NCBI GenBank assembly: GCA_013076295.1
Contig: RQOL01000733.1
Coordinates: 1 to 64,000, forward strand
Direction of reading: 5' to 3'
Source: Sanderia malayensis
Taxonomy: Eukaryota > Cnidaria > Scyphozoa > Semaeostomeae > Pelagiidae
Length of the DNA stretch: 64,000 nt
In this document: positions 21,466 to 32,716 of the stretch, piece by piece
Numbering within the stretch: position 1 is the first letter of the stretch
Layout of the letters: each line of letters begins with the position of its first letter
Program-made: the position numbers and the translations under genes
Notes under the pieces: generated by a model
Told to the model about the DNA's origin: nothing
Database searches by the model: none
The model's input: the letters and a program-made list of their open reading frames with translations, nothing else

Positions 21466-22401
21466 ATGGCAAACAGAAACACAAAAAGAGAAAATTTTGT
21501 ATGGAAGAGTAAGCACCAGCAATTTTTCTTGAGAGAAGTTTTGTTTATTGAACCGTTTTCTCATAAACCCTTTTCTAAAGAAAGAGGAAAGGCCTGGACA
21601 ACAATTGCAAACAATTTAAACAGTTCTGCAAGCCCAAAGTTTAAAGTCACTCAGAGGTCGGTGCGAGAAAAATTGGAGAAGATGATACAAAATGTAAACT
21701 GATGAAATAACTGAATCAATGACTTTTAAATTACGTATGTTACCCCCGTCTGTGTATCAAGTTACAGTAGTTGAATCTTAGATTTTGAGTTTTACGTTGT
21801 CTTGATGACAGAGGTTTGCGAGTGAATATATAGAAGTTGAAAACCTTACTGAAGTGATCTTCCTTGTCTTGTAAATAGCTGTGAATAATATTTTCAAATG
21901 TTCAGCCTCAAGGCCGGGCGAGGCTGTTACAAAAACTTCAGGCAGAAAGATGCCTACGAGCGAAGAGCAAGCGGTATTAACCCAGAGAATGACGAAATAA
22001 ATCAGGCCCTCGCTGAAATAGCGGATAGAATGGCTGAATTCGAAAAACTGTGGTCAGAGGAAAAAGAGCAGGCAAATAAAAAAGCCGAGCTTGAAGCCTT
22101 TCAAGCTGAAGAAATTAGGAGGAAGACAGCAGAGAGACTCGGTCAAACAATGAACAGGTTAGGCCAGAAGGAGAATAGGAAGCGTAGGTCCTCTACAGAA
22201 GCTCTGGAGATTGTAAATGAAAGTTTAAAGGTGAAAAAACAACACTTGGAGCGAGATTTAGAGCTCAGAAGACAAGAATTAGAAGAGAGAAGAAGGCAGG
22301 CAGATGAAACAAGACAGTTCCAACAGATGCAAATGCAATGGATGCAACAACTTCAGCAACAGCAAGCTATGGAAGCTCAGCAACAACACAACATCAGATG
22401 A
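21466..22401 (+). CDS. Two-exon Myb/SANT-like DNA-binding protein with Q-rich tail
   Basis: Exon 1 is 21466-21693 and exon 2 is 21946-22401, joined by a 252-bp GT/AG intron (donor gtaaac, acceptor ggcag) in phase 0; the predicted length is 227 residues. Residues about 12-60 form a trihelix/Myb-like fold: FVWKSKHQQFFLREVLF, then GKAWTTIANNLNSS and QRSVREKLEKM. The C-terminal half is a long charged helix (EEKEQANKKAELEAFQAEEI, RRQELEERRRQADE) ending in a glutamine-rich run. Proteins of this shape are common in cnidarian genomes and often accompany transposases as target-binding partners. The frame is intact, so it could be expressed. It stands alone, with no transposase nearby. Confidence 0.75.
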
Positions 22402-22519
22402 TGATGAGTGCGATGGAACTGATTAAAAATTTAAATAGGTAATTGTCTGTTGCTGTTTGTCTGTTGTTGTTTCACATGATTTGCATCTGTTGACACTGTC
22501 TTGTTTCATCTACTTGAGT

Positions 22520-22830
22520 ACTTCAAGTTACTTCAGGGGTAAAGACAGTCTCAAGAGACACTTCAAAGGCAAACATAATGTAGAGATGGATGGAAGCGAG
22601 AAAGGAACAGCTTGCATATATCCAGAATGCACAAAAAATTTTACCATCACAAGAAGCTCATAGGCCATTTGGAGACAGAACATAAAGTACACTTAAGTAC
22701 ACAAATATCTGAGCGATTGTTCCCTTCCGTAAAAGAGTTCGAGTGTTGGAAAGAAGTAAAAGAGTTGGAAAATTATGTTCACTACAGTAAGCAAACTTCT
22801 ACGAAAAAAGTAAAATTGATTAGGCATTGA
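22520..22830 (+). pseudogene. C2H2 zinc-finger N-terminal piece of a MULE-type protein
   Basis: The sequence reads FRGKDSLKRHFKGKHNVE, then CIYPECTKNF and HHKKLIGHLETEHKVH after a 1-base shift near 22655. It continues FPSVKEFECWKEVKELENYV and HYSKQTSTKKV. A finger pair followed by a FxxWKExxExxNYVxYSKQ block is the typical start of cnidarian MULE proteins, upstream of their transposase domain. The downstream domain is absent; sequence after 22835 belongs to another repeat. Confidence 0.6.
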
Positions 22831-22834
22831 CCCA

Positions 22835-23150
22835 AGCTTGATTAGACTTTTTTGTAAAAATCCTGCGAGTGTCTTACTTTGCCAACAAAAAGATACAAGG
22901 GGGCTGAATTTGATTACCAAATCCCTCATAGGTTTGGCAAGTGACAACATACGGATATGCATTTATACTTGTATAAGCTTTCTAGCCTGAATGGGTAAAA
23001 TTGCTCTTTGAAGTAACCAGATAATTGCAAATATCTGCGTAAGAAATTTTGGGCCACTGCTCCGGAAGACTATCAAAATCAGACTTTTTCAATAGATATG
23101 GGTCTGATATCTGTAAAAATCACAGCTCCTGGTCGTAAAAGACTGGCTAA
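22835..23150. repeat. Dispersed repeat shared with 12770-12830 and 13590-13760
   Basis: The first part, acccaagcttgattagactt and ttttgtaaaaatcctgcgag, matches 12768-12825. The second part, aatgggtaaaattgctcttt and gaagtaaccagataattg, matches 13596-13640. In the 12.7-13.8 kb copy these two parts are separated by about 760 bp that include the MULE scrap; here they are about 90 bp apart. This suggests the MULE piece inserted into an older copy of this repeat. The second part is the YqaJ-type scrap on the minus strand. Confidence 0.65.
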
Positions 23151-24152
23151 ATCCTGTTTAAGCAGGGTTAATGTGGACAGAAATCAATCACTCACAATTT
23201 ACTAAATGTGTAGTTTTTATAGATCCGATATTCCCTAATTGCTATTACTAGCCAGGGATCAATAAAGTTTCCGCACGTCCTAGGTGTTTCACCCAATGGC
23301 GCGAGATAGTTTGATATTAGACTATACTGAGCCACGAACAAACAATCAAATTGATAGCGGCTAGAATCACCCGGAGTACGCTTACTTCGCTCCTTACTGC
23401 TGATTTCAACGGAAAGACCAATTCGGCATCAACACTTTGCTCGGGTGAGATCGTTTTTAATTTAATATCTACACTTTATAATCTCAAGATTGCATCTGAA
23501 CACAGCCAAGACGTGGAGGATTAAGACACTCAATCTCACTTGGCAACTTTAGAGAATTCTCTGTCCGATATACGGGACACCCTCAAACAAGCCCTTGCCA
23601 CCCAGTCAGGCAGTAAAAACTGTGCATCTGCTTCAGGTATGCCTTCCACACTGTTTCTGGAAGGCCAGGCAGACCTTTCGCGTCCTCCCAGTTATTTACG
23701 CGTTGCATCACCTTGTGGGAAACTTTGCATATAGTGAACTTACCGCTGCGAAGGACATTACGTACATGACTAATTTAGAACACTGCGGGACCAAGAAGAG
23801 AAGTGAGACTCGTGATGGTTGTGATTGAGAAACAGAGACGAAAAAAGGACTGATAACTTTACCAAACAGAGAGACTTAAATCAAGGAGAATTCGACCAAA
23901 AAATGACTCAAAGGATTGTGAGGGACGTAACACTTACATAATTATGTTCGCTGTATTTTAATTGTTTTTTATTTGGCTTCCTTGAACTTTTAAGTACTCG
24001 TTTGTTGGGAAACTTGGCGTTATCCATTCGTTCATATGCTCTGTGTGCGTGTGGCTGGGACGTTGTGAAGATTTATGAATTTATTCTATAAAGTTTTGTG
24101 GAATTCTAGCATAATAACACCACAACCTAACCCGCCTACCACTTCATTTGGC

Positions 24153-24160
24153 TCCACGGA
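24153..24160. repeat. Left 8-bp target duplication of the hAT element
   Basis: TCCACGGA, repeated exactly at 25273-25280. Removing the element and one copy rejoins the surrounding gag reading frame. Confidence 0.95.
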
Positions 24161-24523
24161 CAGGGGCGCAGTGGCTGGGGGAGCAGGGGGGGGCGGCTGC
24201 CCCCCCTGGCGAGAATTTTGTCGGAAAAATCGGAAAATACGTGGGTTTGTCGGAAATTTTAATACTAACAAACAAACATGGAGAGCATGATTTATTATGA
24301 AAAATTAAAAGTGTTAGTTTGTCGGAAATGTCTTTCCCGTAAAAATAAAGTTATTGAACTTTTGAACCATTGCACCATGTGCGGAAAAAGTTAGTTGCGT
24401 CATCCGGGGGGAAGCCAATGACCACGGGGTTGGGGATTCTCGTGATGTAAGAGAAACATTGAAGTCACTTTTCATCACATTTGGATTTGGACAATTAGTT
24501 AGCAGTTAGTTAGACAATTAGCA

Positions 24524-24682
24524 GTGAAACAATTACAGATGCAGAAGCACTTTTACATAAGATCTGTTCATTTGAAACTATTTTAACTGCTCACCTCTTC
24601 AAGCAAATGCTTGCGATAACAAATCCTGCTTCGCTTCATCTTCAGTCAGAGAAGATTGATATTTTAACCGCACTAAAGGCTA
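24524..24682 (+). pseudogene. hAT transposase scrap
   Basis: The frame reads ITDAEALLHKICSFETILTA and HLFKQMLAITNPASLHLQSE, then KIDILTALKA. This helical block (SFxxIxxxHxxxxxLxxTxxLSxxLQ) is found in hAT transposases of the ZMYM/KIAA-type, between the catalytic strands. It ends exactly where the nested MITE begins. Only about 53 residues remain. Confidence 0.6.
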
Positions 24683-24831
24683 GTTTACACGAGCAAGTTT
24701 TCTATGACAATTTTTAATTGACAATTTTATTTTGCTCGTGTAGATGAGGTCAATTTGAGCTCAGTCAGCTTTTGAAAAAGTACACTTGTCATATGAAAAA
24801 TTGTCATATGTGAAACTTGCTCGTGTAAACG
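24680..24831. mobile_element. Small palindromic MITE nested in the hAT element
   Basis: The ends are inverted: agtttacacgagcaagttt at the left, aaacttgctcgtgtaaac at the right, about 150 bp overall, with internal tgacaattttt repeats. A GCT on each side could be a 3-bp duplication. The TTTACACGAG end is shared in style with the PIF/Harbinger ends at 61379 and 61790. Confidence 0.7.
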
Positions 24832-26061
24832 CTTTGACAAGTAAACTTGACAATTTTCTTTGGACCCCAGACCTCGTATTACACAACGCAAGCATTTTTC
24901 GCGTCGTTAATTTTTCGTTGCAAAGACTGCCAGACTGATTTGGACAAATCAAGCCACATCTACATTTTTAGAAGCCCTCCGGGAGTTGCGAAAGCCTATG
25001 GAACTCCAAATCTGAGAGGTATAAAAACAGGAACATTAAAAGACGAAGTATGCCGAAAAAAAAATATGCCAAAGGATGAGATCCTTCTCGTCTACCTTGC
25101 ATTTTAAGCCAATCAAAACGGCGTGGCCATACCTTTTTCCGGGGGTACTCTGAGGATTTCCGGACCCCCAGTTGCTTTGGTTTGCCAAATATCCGTCGGA
25201 AAAAATGTGTTTTTGTCGGAAAATTTTCAGGTTTGCCCCCCCCCCTGCAAAATAGCTCCCACTGCGCCCCTGTCCACGGATATTCACCCTACTTCGGGTT
25301 TTGCTGGCTCGCAAGCTCCACCCTTACCTTCCCTGTCAAAATATTTGGGAGCGTTGGCATCAGAATCCTAGTTGCTCGACCCTCAACAATGGTTTTCACT
25401 GCCATCAACTCAAGCAATGTCTATTATGGGTGGCTTATCACCCGTACCAGGCTATCTGGCTAATATGATTGAGAGGCAGGAATTTGTGGATTTCATTCTA
25501 CTTCGTCTTTGCAATATCGCACGTTTGCCGACAATTTCGCCTTCTAGTGCGCAGCTCGAGCGCCTGCTAAAGATCCTTCAACCAATTTGCACGTTCGCTG
25601 ATTGGTCTGAGGCATGGGGTGTCTTTGCACCTGCTACTAGTTTTTCATCATTGCCAAAGCATATCCCGGTCCCAGACATGGGCTGGCTGGCTTATGATTT
25701 AGCCTTTCCCAAACAAGCGGCCAACAATTCAGCGATTTCCTGGGCAGTGGTGGACCTGTGGTGGACCCTGTACCTTTCCACTATTCTAATGGTAGGGACC
25801 CAACAGGCCCCACAAGCAAGTACTGCACCAGCCATCCGAGCCAGAAAGAGATTTTGCTATGTTTGGAATAGGTTGTTGTGTCGTTTTGGCAACACCTGAA
25901 GTATTTGCACGCGTGCTCGAGCTGCGAAGGCAACCCCAAAGTGCGCGAGTGGCCCTTGCGTAGGAATCCCACTGAGCGTAGTCTCAGGAAAGCCTTGAAC
26001 AATGGATGTGTATATAGGGTCTGAGGAACAATTTTTTCAAAGTTGCACCTGGTGTAAAAGT

Positions 26062-26460
26062 TGCTGCTGCACTATGACGACTTAACCGATAATGTTGACC
26101 TTGAGCACATTGTAACAAAATGGGCAATGCTGCCATGCCAGATCTGGTCGAACCTGAAGACTTTGAAAAATAGCACTCGAATACTCAGTTCAGTTACCTA
26201 CTATTATATTATTATTATCTAGTCCTTTAGTACAGCACAATGGTAGGAATTCACCTCAGTGAGTCTACCTATTTTAAAAACTTGGTCCCAGAAATCGTCA
26301 TGTTCAAATGTGTGTGCCTCAACCTACAACTCACAGCCAGCAAAGCAGCAGAAGTCATGCCAGCTCATATTGACTTCATGGTGAGGGAATCATATAACTG
26401 GTTCTCACATAGCACAAAACGCCTCATACAGTACAAAGAGCTCCATAACAGATGAAATCC
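26062..26460 (+). pseudogene. hAT-like transposase fragment
   Basis: The translation contains VPEIVMFKCVCLNLQLTASK, then AAEVMPAHIDFMVRESYNWF and SHSTKRLIQYKELHN. This resembles the HCxxHxLxLxASxAxxxLPxxIExxxxxxYxYFSxSxKRxxxxxE block of hAT proteins. It ends at a stop at 26453-26455. The following sequence shows no further hAT motifs until 28030, which begins at nearly the same motif, so these are two copies rather than one gene. Confidence 0.6.
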
Positions 26461-26991
26461 CAAACAAACTTCTCCAGCTAAGTGCAACAGGGCGGACGAG
26501 TCGATATGAATGCATGAAAACGATTACAAAACAATGGCTTTGAGAGAAGCAAGCAGGGTTCGCTTGATGACAAAGTTTGGGGTGACACTGTAAATATTTA
26601 AAAAAAAATGAATAAGGAAATTTGAAAAACACTGCATCATCGAGCCCTGTATTTTTGCCTGACCTATTCAAGAGAAATAAAATCAGATACAATCTCCGGA
26701 TAAAGAACACCGTTCCACTTCCTAGAACATCCAGTGGGCCGTAGGCATGAATTCTGTATGTGTTAGGGGTAGCATACTCTAGAATAGAACAGATGTGATA
26801 AAAAGCAGCAGAATAATAGCTTCTTTTAAACAGTGGCTAGGGAGGAATCATATGAAACTTTTGTTGCGCTGATTGAGACATTTGCTCTGCCGCCTCGCTT
26901 TCAAAGTACAGCGCCTTTTGTCTGCTGATTGGTTCTAAACACAAAAGGATTGATCGCTTGATTGATTCTCTGGATTGAAGCAAACTCCAAA

Positions 26992-27240
26992 ATGACTTCC
27001 AGACCAAAAAGAACTGTTAAAGAAATTTGCCGCTACGAAGAGGAATATGAGGAATATCCACGCAAGAAATCATATGCGTCTTCACGGGAAGCAACGATAA
27101 ACAGCAAAGATCTTTACGATGTTGAGATAGTTGAAAGAGATCACCAGCGACAAATGGTGAAGATTCATTATGTGGGCCACTCAAGCAAGTATGACAGATG
27201 GATAGACAGTTTGTGTTCCCTTGTGATAAAAAAAAATTGA
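26992..27240 (+). CDS. Small chromo/tudor-knot-like protein
   Basis: An 82-residue ORF: MTSRPKRTVKEICRYEEEYE at the start, then DLYDVEIVERDHQRQMVKIH, YVGHSSKYDRWIDSL. The pattern L(Y)xVEIVExD...VKIHYVGxSxKYDxWI is that of chromo-barrel/tudor-knot folds that bind histone tails or RNA. It has an intact frame and ends in a lysine run. The placement just upstream of hAT relics may mean it is a first exon of a larger gene; gtgata follows the domain but is not a clear donor. Confidence 0.55.
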   Translation: MTSRPKRTVKEICRYEEEYEEYPRKKSYASSREATINSKDLYDVEIVERDHQRQMVKIHYVGHSSKYDRWIDSLCSLVIKKN

Positions 27241-28019
27241 CTTTGCTAACTCCTAAAACTCAAGAAGATTCATAAATAAACAAAAAAACATAAAGCAGTG
27301 GGTTCCATCTTCTACACAGCGAAGTTTTAGAGAACAGAAGCTTCAAAACAAGAAATGAGAATGCGTTCATGCAAAACACCACATTATCGAATATCACGCA
27401 AAGGTTTCATATGTGCAATCGAAAAGTTGTGCTTTTTAATGTAAATATCTTTATAGTTGTGCTAAACAGTTAAATAATAATAATAATTACTATTATACCG
27501 GATTTCGTATTCCGGATACGACTATGGAGGGAAAACAAGCGATCAAAAGGGGTCATATGCAAGTTTTCATTTGGAAAAGTTGTTATTTGGAACATATTGA
27601 CGGCATTTTATATGAAGAAAATGGATGGAAACATAAAAGAAAAAGCTGAATACCAAAGTGATTTTCAGGGCCACAGCTTCCTCCAGCATTGACAAGAAAA
27701 CGGCACCGCCAGAAAACTCAAACCAAAAACGAAACCGATGCAGATGAAGAAACAAGTGGAAGTGAAGAAAAATATGGCAGGAAAGGAAGACGAAAAGGAA
27801 AAGAGAAACAGGCGACCAACCCGACAGCTATGTAGAGCATTTACGAAGGAGGTGACGAGAAAGAAGACCGTTTCTTCAGAGCAATAAACCGAATCGGAAC
27901 CTTGAAAATGATGAAAGTGACTGAGAAGTTTTTGATTTCATGTCAACAAGTGACGATTCATTAGATGAGTGGCTACCATAGAACATACACATACACATAC
28001 AGAGAGTCAGAACCGTCAT

Positions 28020-29470
28020 TAATATCAATGTTTTTCTCACATTTCAGCAGGTCTTCTAAGCGCCAAAACGCTTACAAAGAATTTCAGTCTTTTTTTCAAG
28101 TTGAGCCGGTGAAAATTCTGTCACCTGCGCAAACAAGATGGCTGTCATTGCAAGCATGTGTGAATCGCATCTTGGAGCAATATGAAGCTTTAAAGCATTA
28201 ATTTTTGCTTGAAATAACTGAGGACCCCACATATTCAAATAATAGGATTAATCAGTCCTTGGGAAATAAATTTACCCTAGCGCATTTGGAATTCTTGAGC
28301 CACCAGATGCAAAGGTTGAAATCATTCAACCGTTTGTTTCAGAGCGGGAAGCCACTACTACACATTGTCAGACCTGAAGTGTCAGCATTGGTCAGGCTGC
28401 TACCCATACTCTCTCTGAGATGAGTGAAGCTAGAAGCTCAGATCTACAAACATACCGATATGATTGGCGCAACTTTATGATCGAAATCATCAATCAAATT
28501 CAAAAGCGATTTGACATGAATGGTGCATATCATGATATGGTGGATTGTATCAACCCCAAAAATGCCTCAAAGCCGTATCCGTCGTCTCTTGGACCAATTA
28601 TAGCAAAGCTACCATATTTAGATAATGTCCTTCAAATCAACGAGCTTGACAGGGAATTGAGGCACAGCATGCGTTGGAAGACGTAAAAGAAACAGAAGAA
28701 AACGACAAAGACGCTGCAACTGTTTCGAATAATTACCGGTCAAGGATTAAACATTTCCGCAAACCTAAAGACAAAGTGGGAATTGGATGAAGAGCAAGAT
28801 CATGCTGCAAGTACTGAAATAAGTCCCAGAGCCAGTTCTAGCAACAAAATTGGAGAAGATGGAGCAGGGCTTAAATCCCGAACAATGAGCATGCCAACAA
28901 CAACTGTCGAAAAAGAACATGCGAAGAATATGTCAGCTGAAAAGCTCGCCCATTCTGATTTTAGAAACTTGAATATGGAAAGAAGCTAAGAAGATCTTTC
29001 AGAAATAAAATTGGTTTGTCCAAGAAATTAAATACTGAAGAGGCCAGCGGGATAAAAATCCTTGTAGCATATTTTTTGTAGCGTTTGTTTCACACCGTCT
29101 TTCCGTTTTTTTATAGTCTCAGTCGGCCAACTTGATCGCGAATGGCGAGAACATGTGCTTAAAGATATTGCCGTGACAAAGGACACAACATTGAAAGAGT
29201 ATTGAAAAGCTGTTAAAAATTTGCATTAATCTACCGGTGAAGTCAAGTATCCTAATTTGATGAAATTTGTTGCCACAGTTGTTTCTATGCCGTGCTGAAA
29301 TGCACAGGTTGAACGCATCTTTAGCAGTTTAAAGCTAATAACAATCAGCCGAAAGTCTTGTAACTGAACAGCATTTGGCCGCACTTTGTTCTGCCATGGT
29401 GGCAAGTGCAACAGACACAGACTTGATTCGTTTGAAGAAGAAACTTATTAAGATCTTGTTATGGCAATAA
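28020..29470 (+). pseudogene. hAT-like transposase pseudogene
   Basis: After a possible acceptor (ttcag, 28042-28048) the frame reads SSKRQNAYKEFQSFFQVEP, ILSPAQTRWLSLQACVNRIL and EQYEALKH, then a stop. Next come LEITEDPTYSNNRINQSLGN, KFTLAHLEFLSHQMQRLKSF and LFQSGKPLLHIVRPEVSAL. A helical stretch to 28686 has ELDRELRHSMRW. The C-terminal dimerisation block appears near 29255-29340 as VKYPNLMKFVATVVSMP, stop, NAQVERIFSSLKLIT. The R-W-L-S-L and NAxVERxFSxL motifs identify hAT. At least six stops or frameshifts are present. Confidence 0.8.
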
Positions 29471-29582
29471 AAACAACTGACAAACGTTTATATTAAATAT
29501 CTTCTGTTCTTTGCTCTTGTTTTAGTTTTTAGCTGAGCAAAAAAATGACTTGTAATTGAACTTTCAGTGGTTTTAGCCATTT

Positions 29583-29864
29583 TTGTACAGACTTGCCCAG
29601 AAGGAAGTTAGAAGGAAATTTCGAATTTTAAAGAAGGAAATATGCCCAAAAAAAAGAAAAAACAAGGAAATCTCTGGAAATGCAATTGCCAGTGGTGGTG
29701 GCAAACCTGTGGCAAAACATTTCAAAGCAATGTGGATGCAGAAAAGCAGTGATGTTATCAATCCAATAAAATCAAAAAAGTTAAGAACAAAAATTAACTG
29801 GTTGGCTCCAGGTATTGACTTTTCAATAAACACAGCCATAAAGAAAGAAAGGAACGTTTCATAA
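29583..29864 (+). other. Lysine-rich ORF of unknown nature
   Basis: About 93 codons open from 29583, reading RLAQKEVRRKFRILKKEI, then ASGGGKPVAKHFKAMWMQKS and ending KKERNVS. It is basic, with no domain I can name. The KHFKAMW segment could be part of a BED-like or transposon protein, but this is a guess. Confidence 0.25.
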
Positions 29865-31920
29865 AAGTATTTAGAAATTTACTGTTCACCACTGCTCCAA
29901 AAATCCTGTCAAAAAATACTATCATTCAAAAGTTGTTCATAGAATCAAGAACATACCTGCTAAGTATCCAAATCTTTTTCAAGTTAGACATGTGATTTAC
30001 TCGGGCTTTACTTTGACATTTTGTATCTATGGGAAGAAAACAAGTTTATATGAAGTTATTTTTGTTGTGGTAACATACGTTGCTCTTTTAAATAGCATGT
30101 CCCAGTCTGAAAAGCATGTCTTGTGTACCACAAGGTGAAATCAAAGATTCGTTATGTGCACACCAAAAAACAAGTGGTGCAAAAACTGATTCTTGAAGCA
30201 AAAATAAAAAGGCATTTAGGGTCATCCTGTGTCCCATTCTACACCTTCTGGTACTTCATGTATGCTAATGAGATATGAGATCAATCCCCAGTATGGCTTA
30301 AAGCCTGTCCAATATTATCTAGAGGCAAAATTGTGGTAGAGAGAAAAACACCTAGAAATCAAACATTCATTTAAAAAGAAGTTCATGACTATATTTTGCA
30401 AAACTCTACTGTTATTTCTATAAAGACCTTGAACAAAAATTGTTTTTGAAACAAAACATTAATAAACCTAGGCAACTGAACATCTATCAAACAATTAAAA
30501 AACATATCCCATCTTAAAGCAAGCTGTATATATTTATGTGTGTCTCCAAAACAAAAAGTGTTCACTGATGTTTAATCTCATTGTACAAGCTTTTTCATCA
30601 GACTGGGAATTGGAGGGGCTTAATGCCTGCATTTTTATCTTCATTAGGGTATAATGCTGTAACTGTTATTGTTTCCTTACATTGGAGGGGTATTGGGAAA
30701 CACCAATTGATAGAATAATAACACTTGGCAACTGCTTCTGTCCCACTCATGGCTAATGCAATATCAATACATATACTACACATACTACTTGACTGTATAT
30801 TGTTTCATTGGTGTAAAAAGAAGCTGTCTCATAAAAGCTTGCTAAGTAATAATCACTTGAATATTCAAACTTGTATATGCATTCAAGTTTGTGTATTTCT
30901 TTGAATATGGTAAAATTTATTGGTCATTATTACATGACAGATGTTTTGCAGATAACTTGGTGAAGCCATGTTTGCCTGCATCCACCAAAATAATTCCAAA
31001 CAACTTCATAAACAGCTGGTTGAAAGAACCCATTACAATTCTTGACAGATCTGGGTGAGAGGGCAGTTCCTCATTTTCAGCTACACTCTTTTCTTTTATA
31101 AGAATACTTAATTTTTTGCTGAGCCTCAATATTCTTAATTTTTTTCTATTTTGAGCCTCTTAATATTCTTAAATTATTCTTAGCGCGGCAGAAAATACAG
31201 ATATGGAAATACACTGCTATTATTATCATCAATGCCAAACACGCATAACTATTATATGGCTAACAGAATAAGTCCTTATTTCCTGTAGCACAGATTTTGT
31301 CGGCCTTTCATCAAAATTTGGATGAGTATATTTAAAACCATTGCCCGTGAAAAGCACACCAATTCAAAAATAAAAAGCGCCTGTTAAAAATGATAGTTTC
31401 ACAAGATCCTGAGCCTGGCAATATTCTTAAAATTTTCTTAAATTTCATGAATTTTGAGCTTCATTATCCTTATAAAGCTTATTCTTATAAAAAGAAAAGA
31501 GTGTATCGGATTTTTATGTGAGGCAGTTTGACATATGTATTTGAAGATTTCTTGAAATTCATCTTTCCCGTGTTTCTCTATCAAGTTAGGTAGATAGCTC
31601 CTTTGATGAAATACTTTTGTGCATCTCTGGTATAACATATTTTCATACACAGCCACCATACTGTTGTTGACCAGAAGTACCTGAAATATGTTTATGTATT
31701 CCTCCCCCAAAATATATTTATATTTAAAAAATATCTTTAGACCGCCACCCTCTGTTCTCGTTCAAAACCACTTATTGGCCTAAGGAAAAGGCCTGGTATG
31801 ACTTCATCGTATCATCAAAATAACAATATAACAGCGCTAATAATAAAAAACAAAGCAATTTCATTAATTTATAACCTCATTGTCCAATGCACATTCTGGG
31901 TTTGGTGTCTTCGACTGCCA
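29865..31920. other. Intergenic, nothing recognised
   Basis: AT-rich sequence with repeated gcctcaatattcttaat-type units around 31110-31480. Short minus-strand frames (30917-31129, 31438-31710) lack family motifs. I see no inverted repeats or splice-bounded exons here. Confidence 0.4.
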
Positions 31921-32196
31921 ATAGATCCATTTTTCTTGCTGGCCAATCTTTGGAATCGAGTCAACCAGTCAAGCAACAACCGAGCAATTTCTGTCACCAA
32001 ACCAACAACACCACACAAGCACGACGCATAACATAACACCACGCACGTGTTTTTTGCCGCTTCAGTTCGTCTAGCCTCTTTCGCACGTTTTGGCCAATCA
32101 AAATTATTTGGTATGATTCGCCAAAGGGACCGGTCATTATTTATGCCGGGTAAGGGACCGGGCATTATTTATGCTGGGTAGGGGACCGGAAGTTAT

Positions 32197-32716
32197 TTGG
32201 AGAGGTCACCAAAAATTTTGGAGCTTAAAAGAGCGGCACCAAAGGTACAGCTTAAAAAAGAGGGGGCAACTTTCAGCAGTTGTTGCTTTTGTTGCCTTGC
32301 AAAAAGCTTTTTTTCAAGGCAACTTTTTTTAAGTCAGGCTTGCCCTCCCCTCTTTTTACCCATCAGACGATATTGCATTGCATGCTATCCTCTCATTTTG
32401 TCAAATTACTCCGCGTTATATTTCATATTTTCTAATAAAGCTTACTCCCAGCTGTCCAACATTGTTCTACAAGCCAACCGTCATCGACAAATTATTGGAC
32501 CAATAAACCAAGTGGAAAACTTGAACTTTCGGATCACAACTTGCGGAACGACTTTTTTGCAAAAAGCTGCCAGCCTGAAACATGCAAGAAAGCCAATACT
32601 AGCCACAGATGAAGAGTTGTCACTCCCAAGTAAAGCAAAGACTTAATTCGTGGATGGAACCTACAAGATATTCAAGGATCCGTTCAAACAATTATTTACG
32701 ATTCATACTTTCTTAA
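32197..32716 (+). pseudogene. MULE transposase fragment (S2 copy)
   Basis: A better preserved partner of 490-745. The frame reads LSNIVLQANRHRQIIGPINQ, VENLNFRITTCGTTFLQK, then KPILATDEELSLPSKAKT, a TAA, and FVDGTYKIFKDPFKQLFTIH. FVDGT carries the first catalytic Asp of MULE transposases. Apart from the one stop the frame is open for about 100 codons. It is cut off at TTAA (32713-32716), where a younger element is inserted; sequence beyond that insertion (34422 on) does not continue the MULE domain. Confidence 0.65.

Larger units (their letters stand above)
24161..25272. mobile_element. Internally deleted hAT transposon
   Basis: An 1112-bp element with 14-bp perfect ends CAGGGGCGCAGTGG, G-rich subterminal tracts, and an exact 8-bp duplication TCCACGGA. 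The 8-bp target and CAGGG ends are diagnostic of hAT. The interior keeps a transposase scrap (24524-24682) and a nested palindromic MITE (about 24680-24831). Cgg-rich subterminal repeats (gtcggaaa) occur near both ends. Confidence 0.93.
23477..25995 (+). pseudogene. DIRS/Ngaro-type gag gene, split by a hAT element
   Basis: An upstream piece (23530-23640) reads LATLENSLSDIRDTLKQALA, coiled-coil like, and ends at a gtatgc donor-like site. The main block follows the hAT insertion (25281 on): LSPVPGYLANMIERQEFVDF, SSAQLERLLKILQPI, FADWSEAWGVFA and DMGWLAYDLAFPKQAANN. After a frameshift near 25830 come HLKYLHACSSCEGNPK and TERSLRKALNN. The PGYLxxxIxxGEFVDF and (S/A)DWSEAW...GWLxYDxAFR motifs followed by a C/H cluster are those of DIRS-type gag proteins in cnidarians. 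No tyrosine recombinase or RT is present. Confidence 0.7.
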
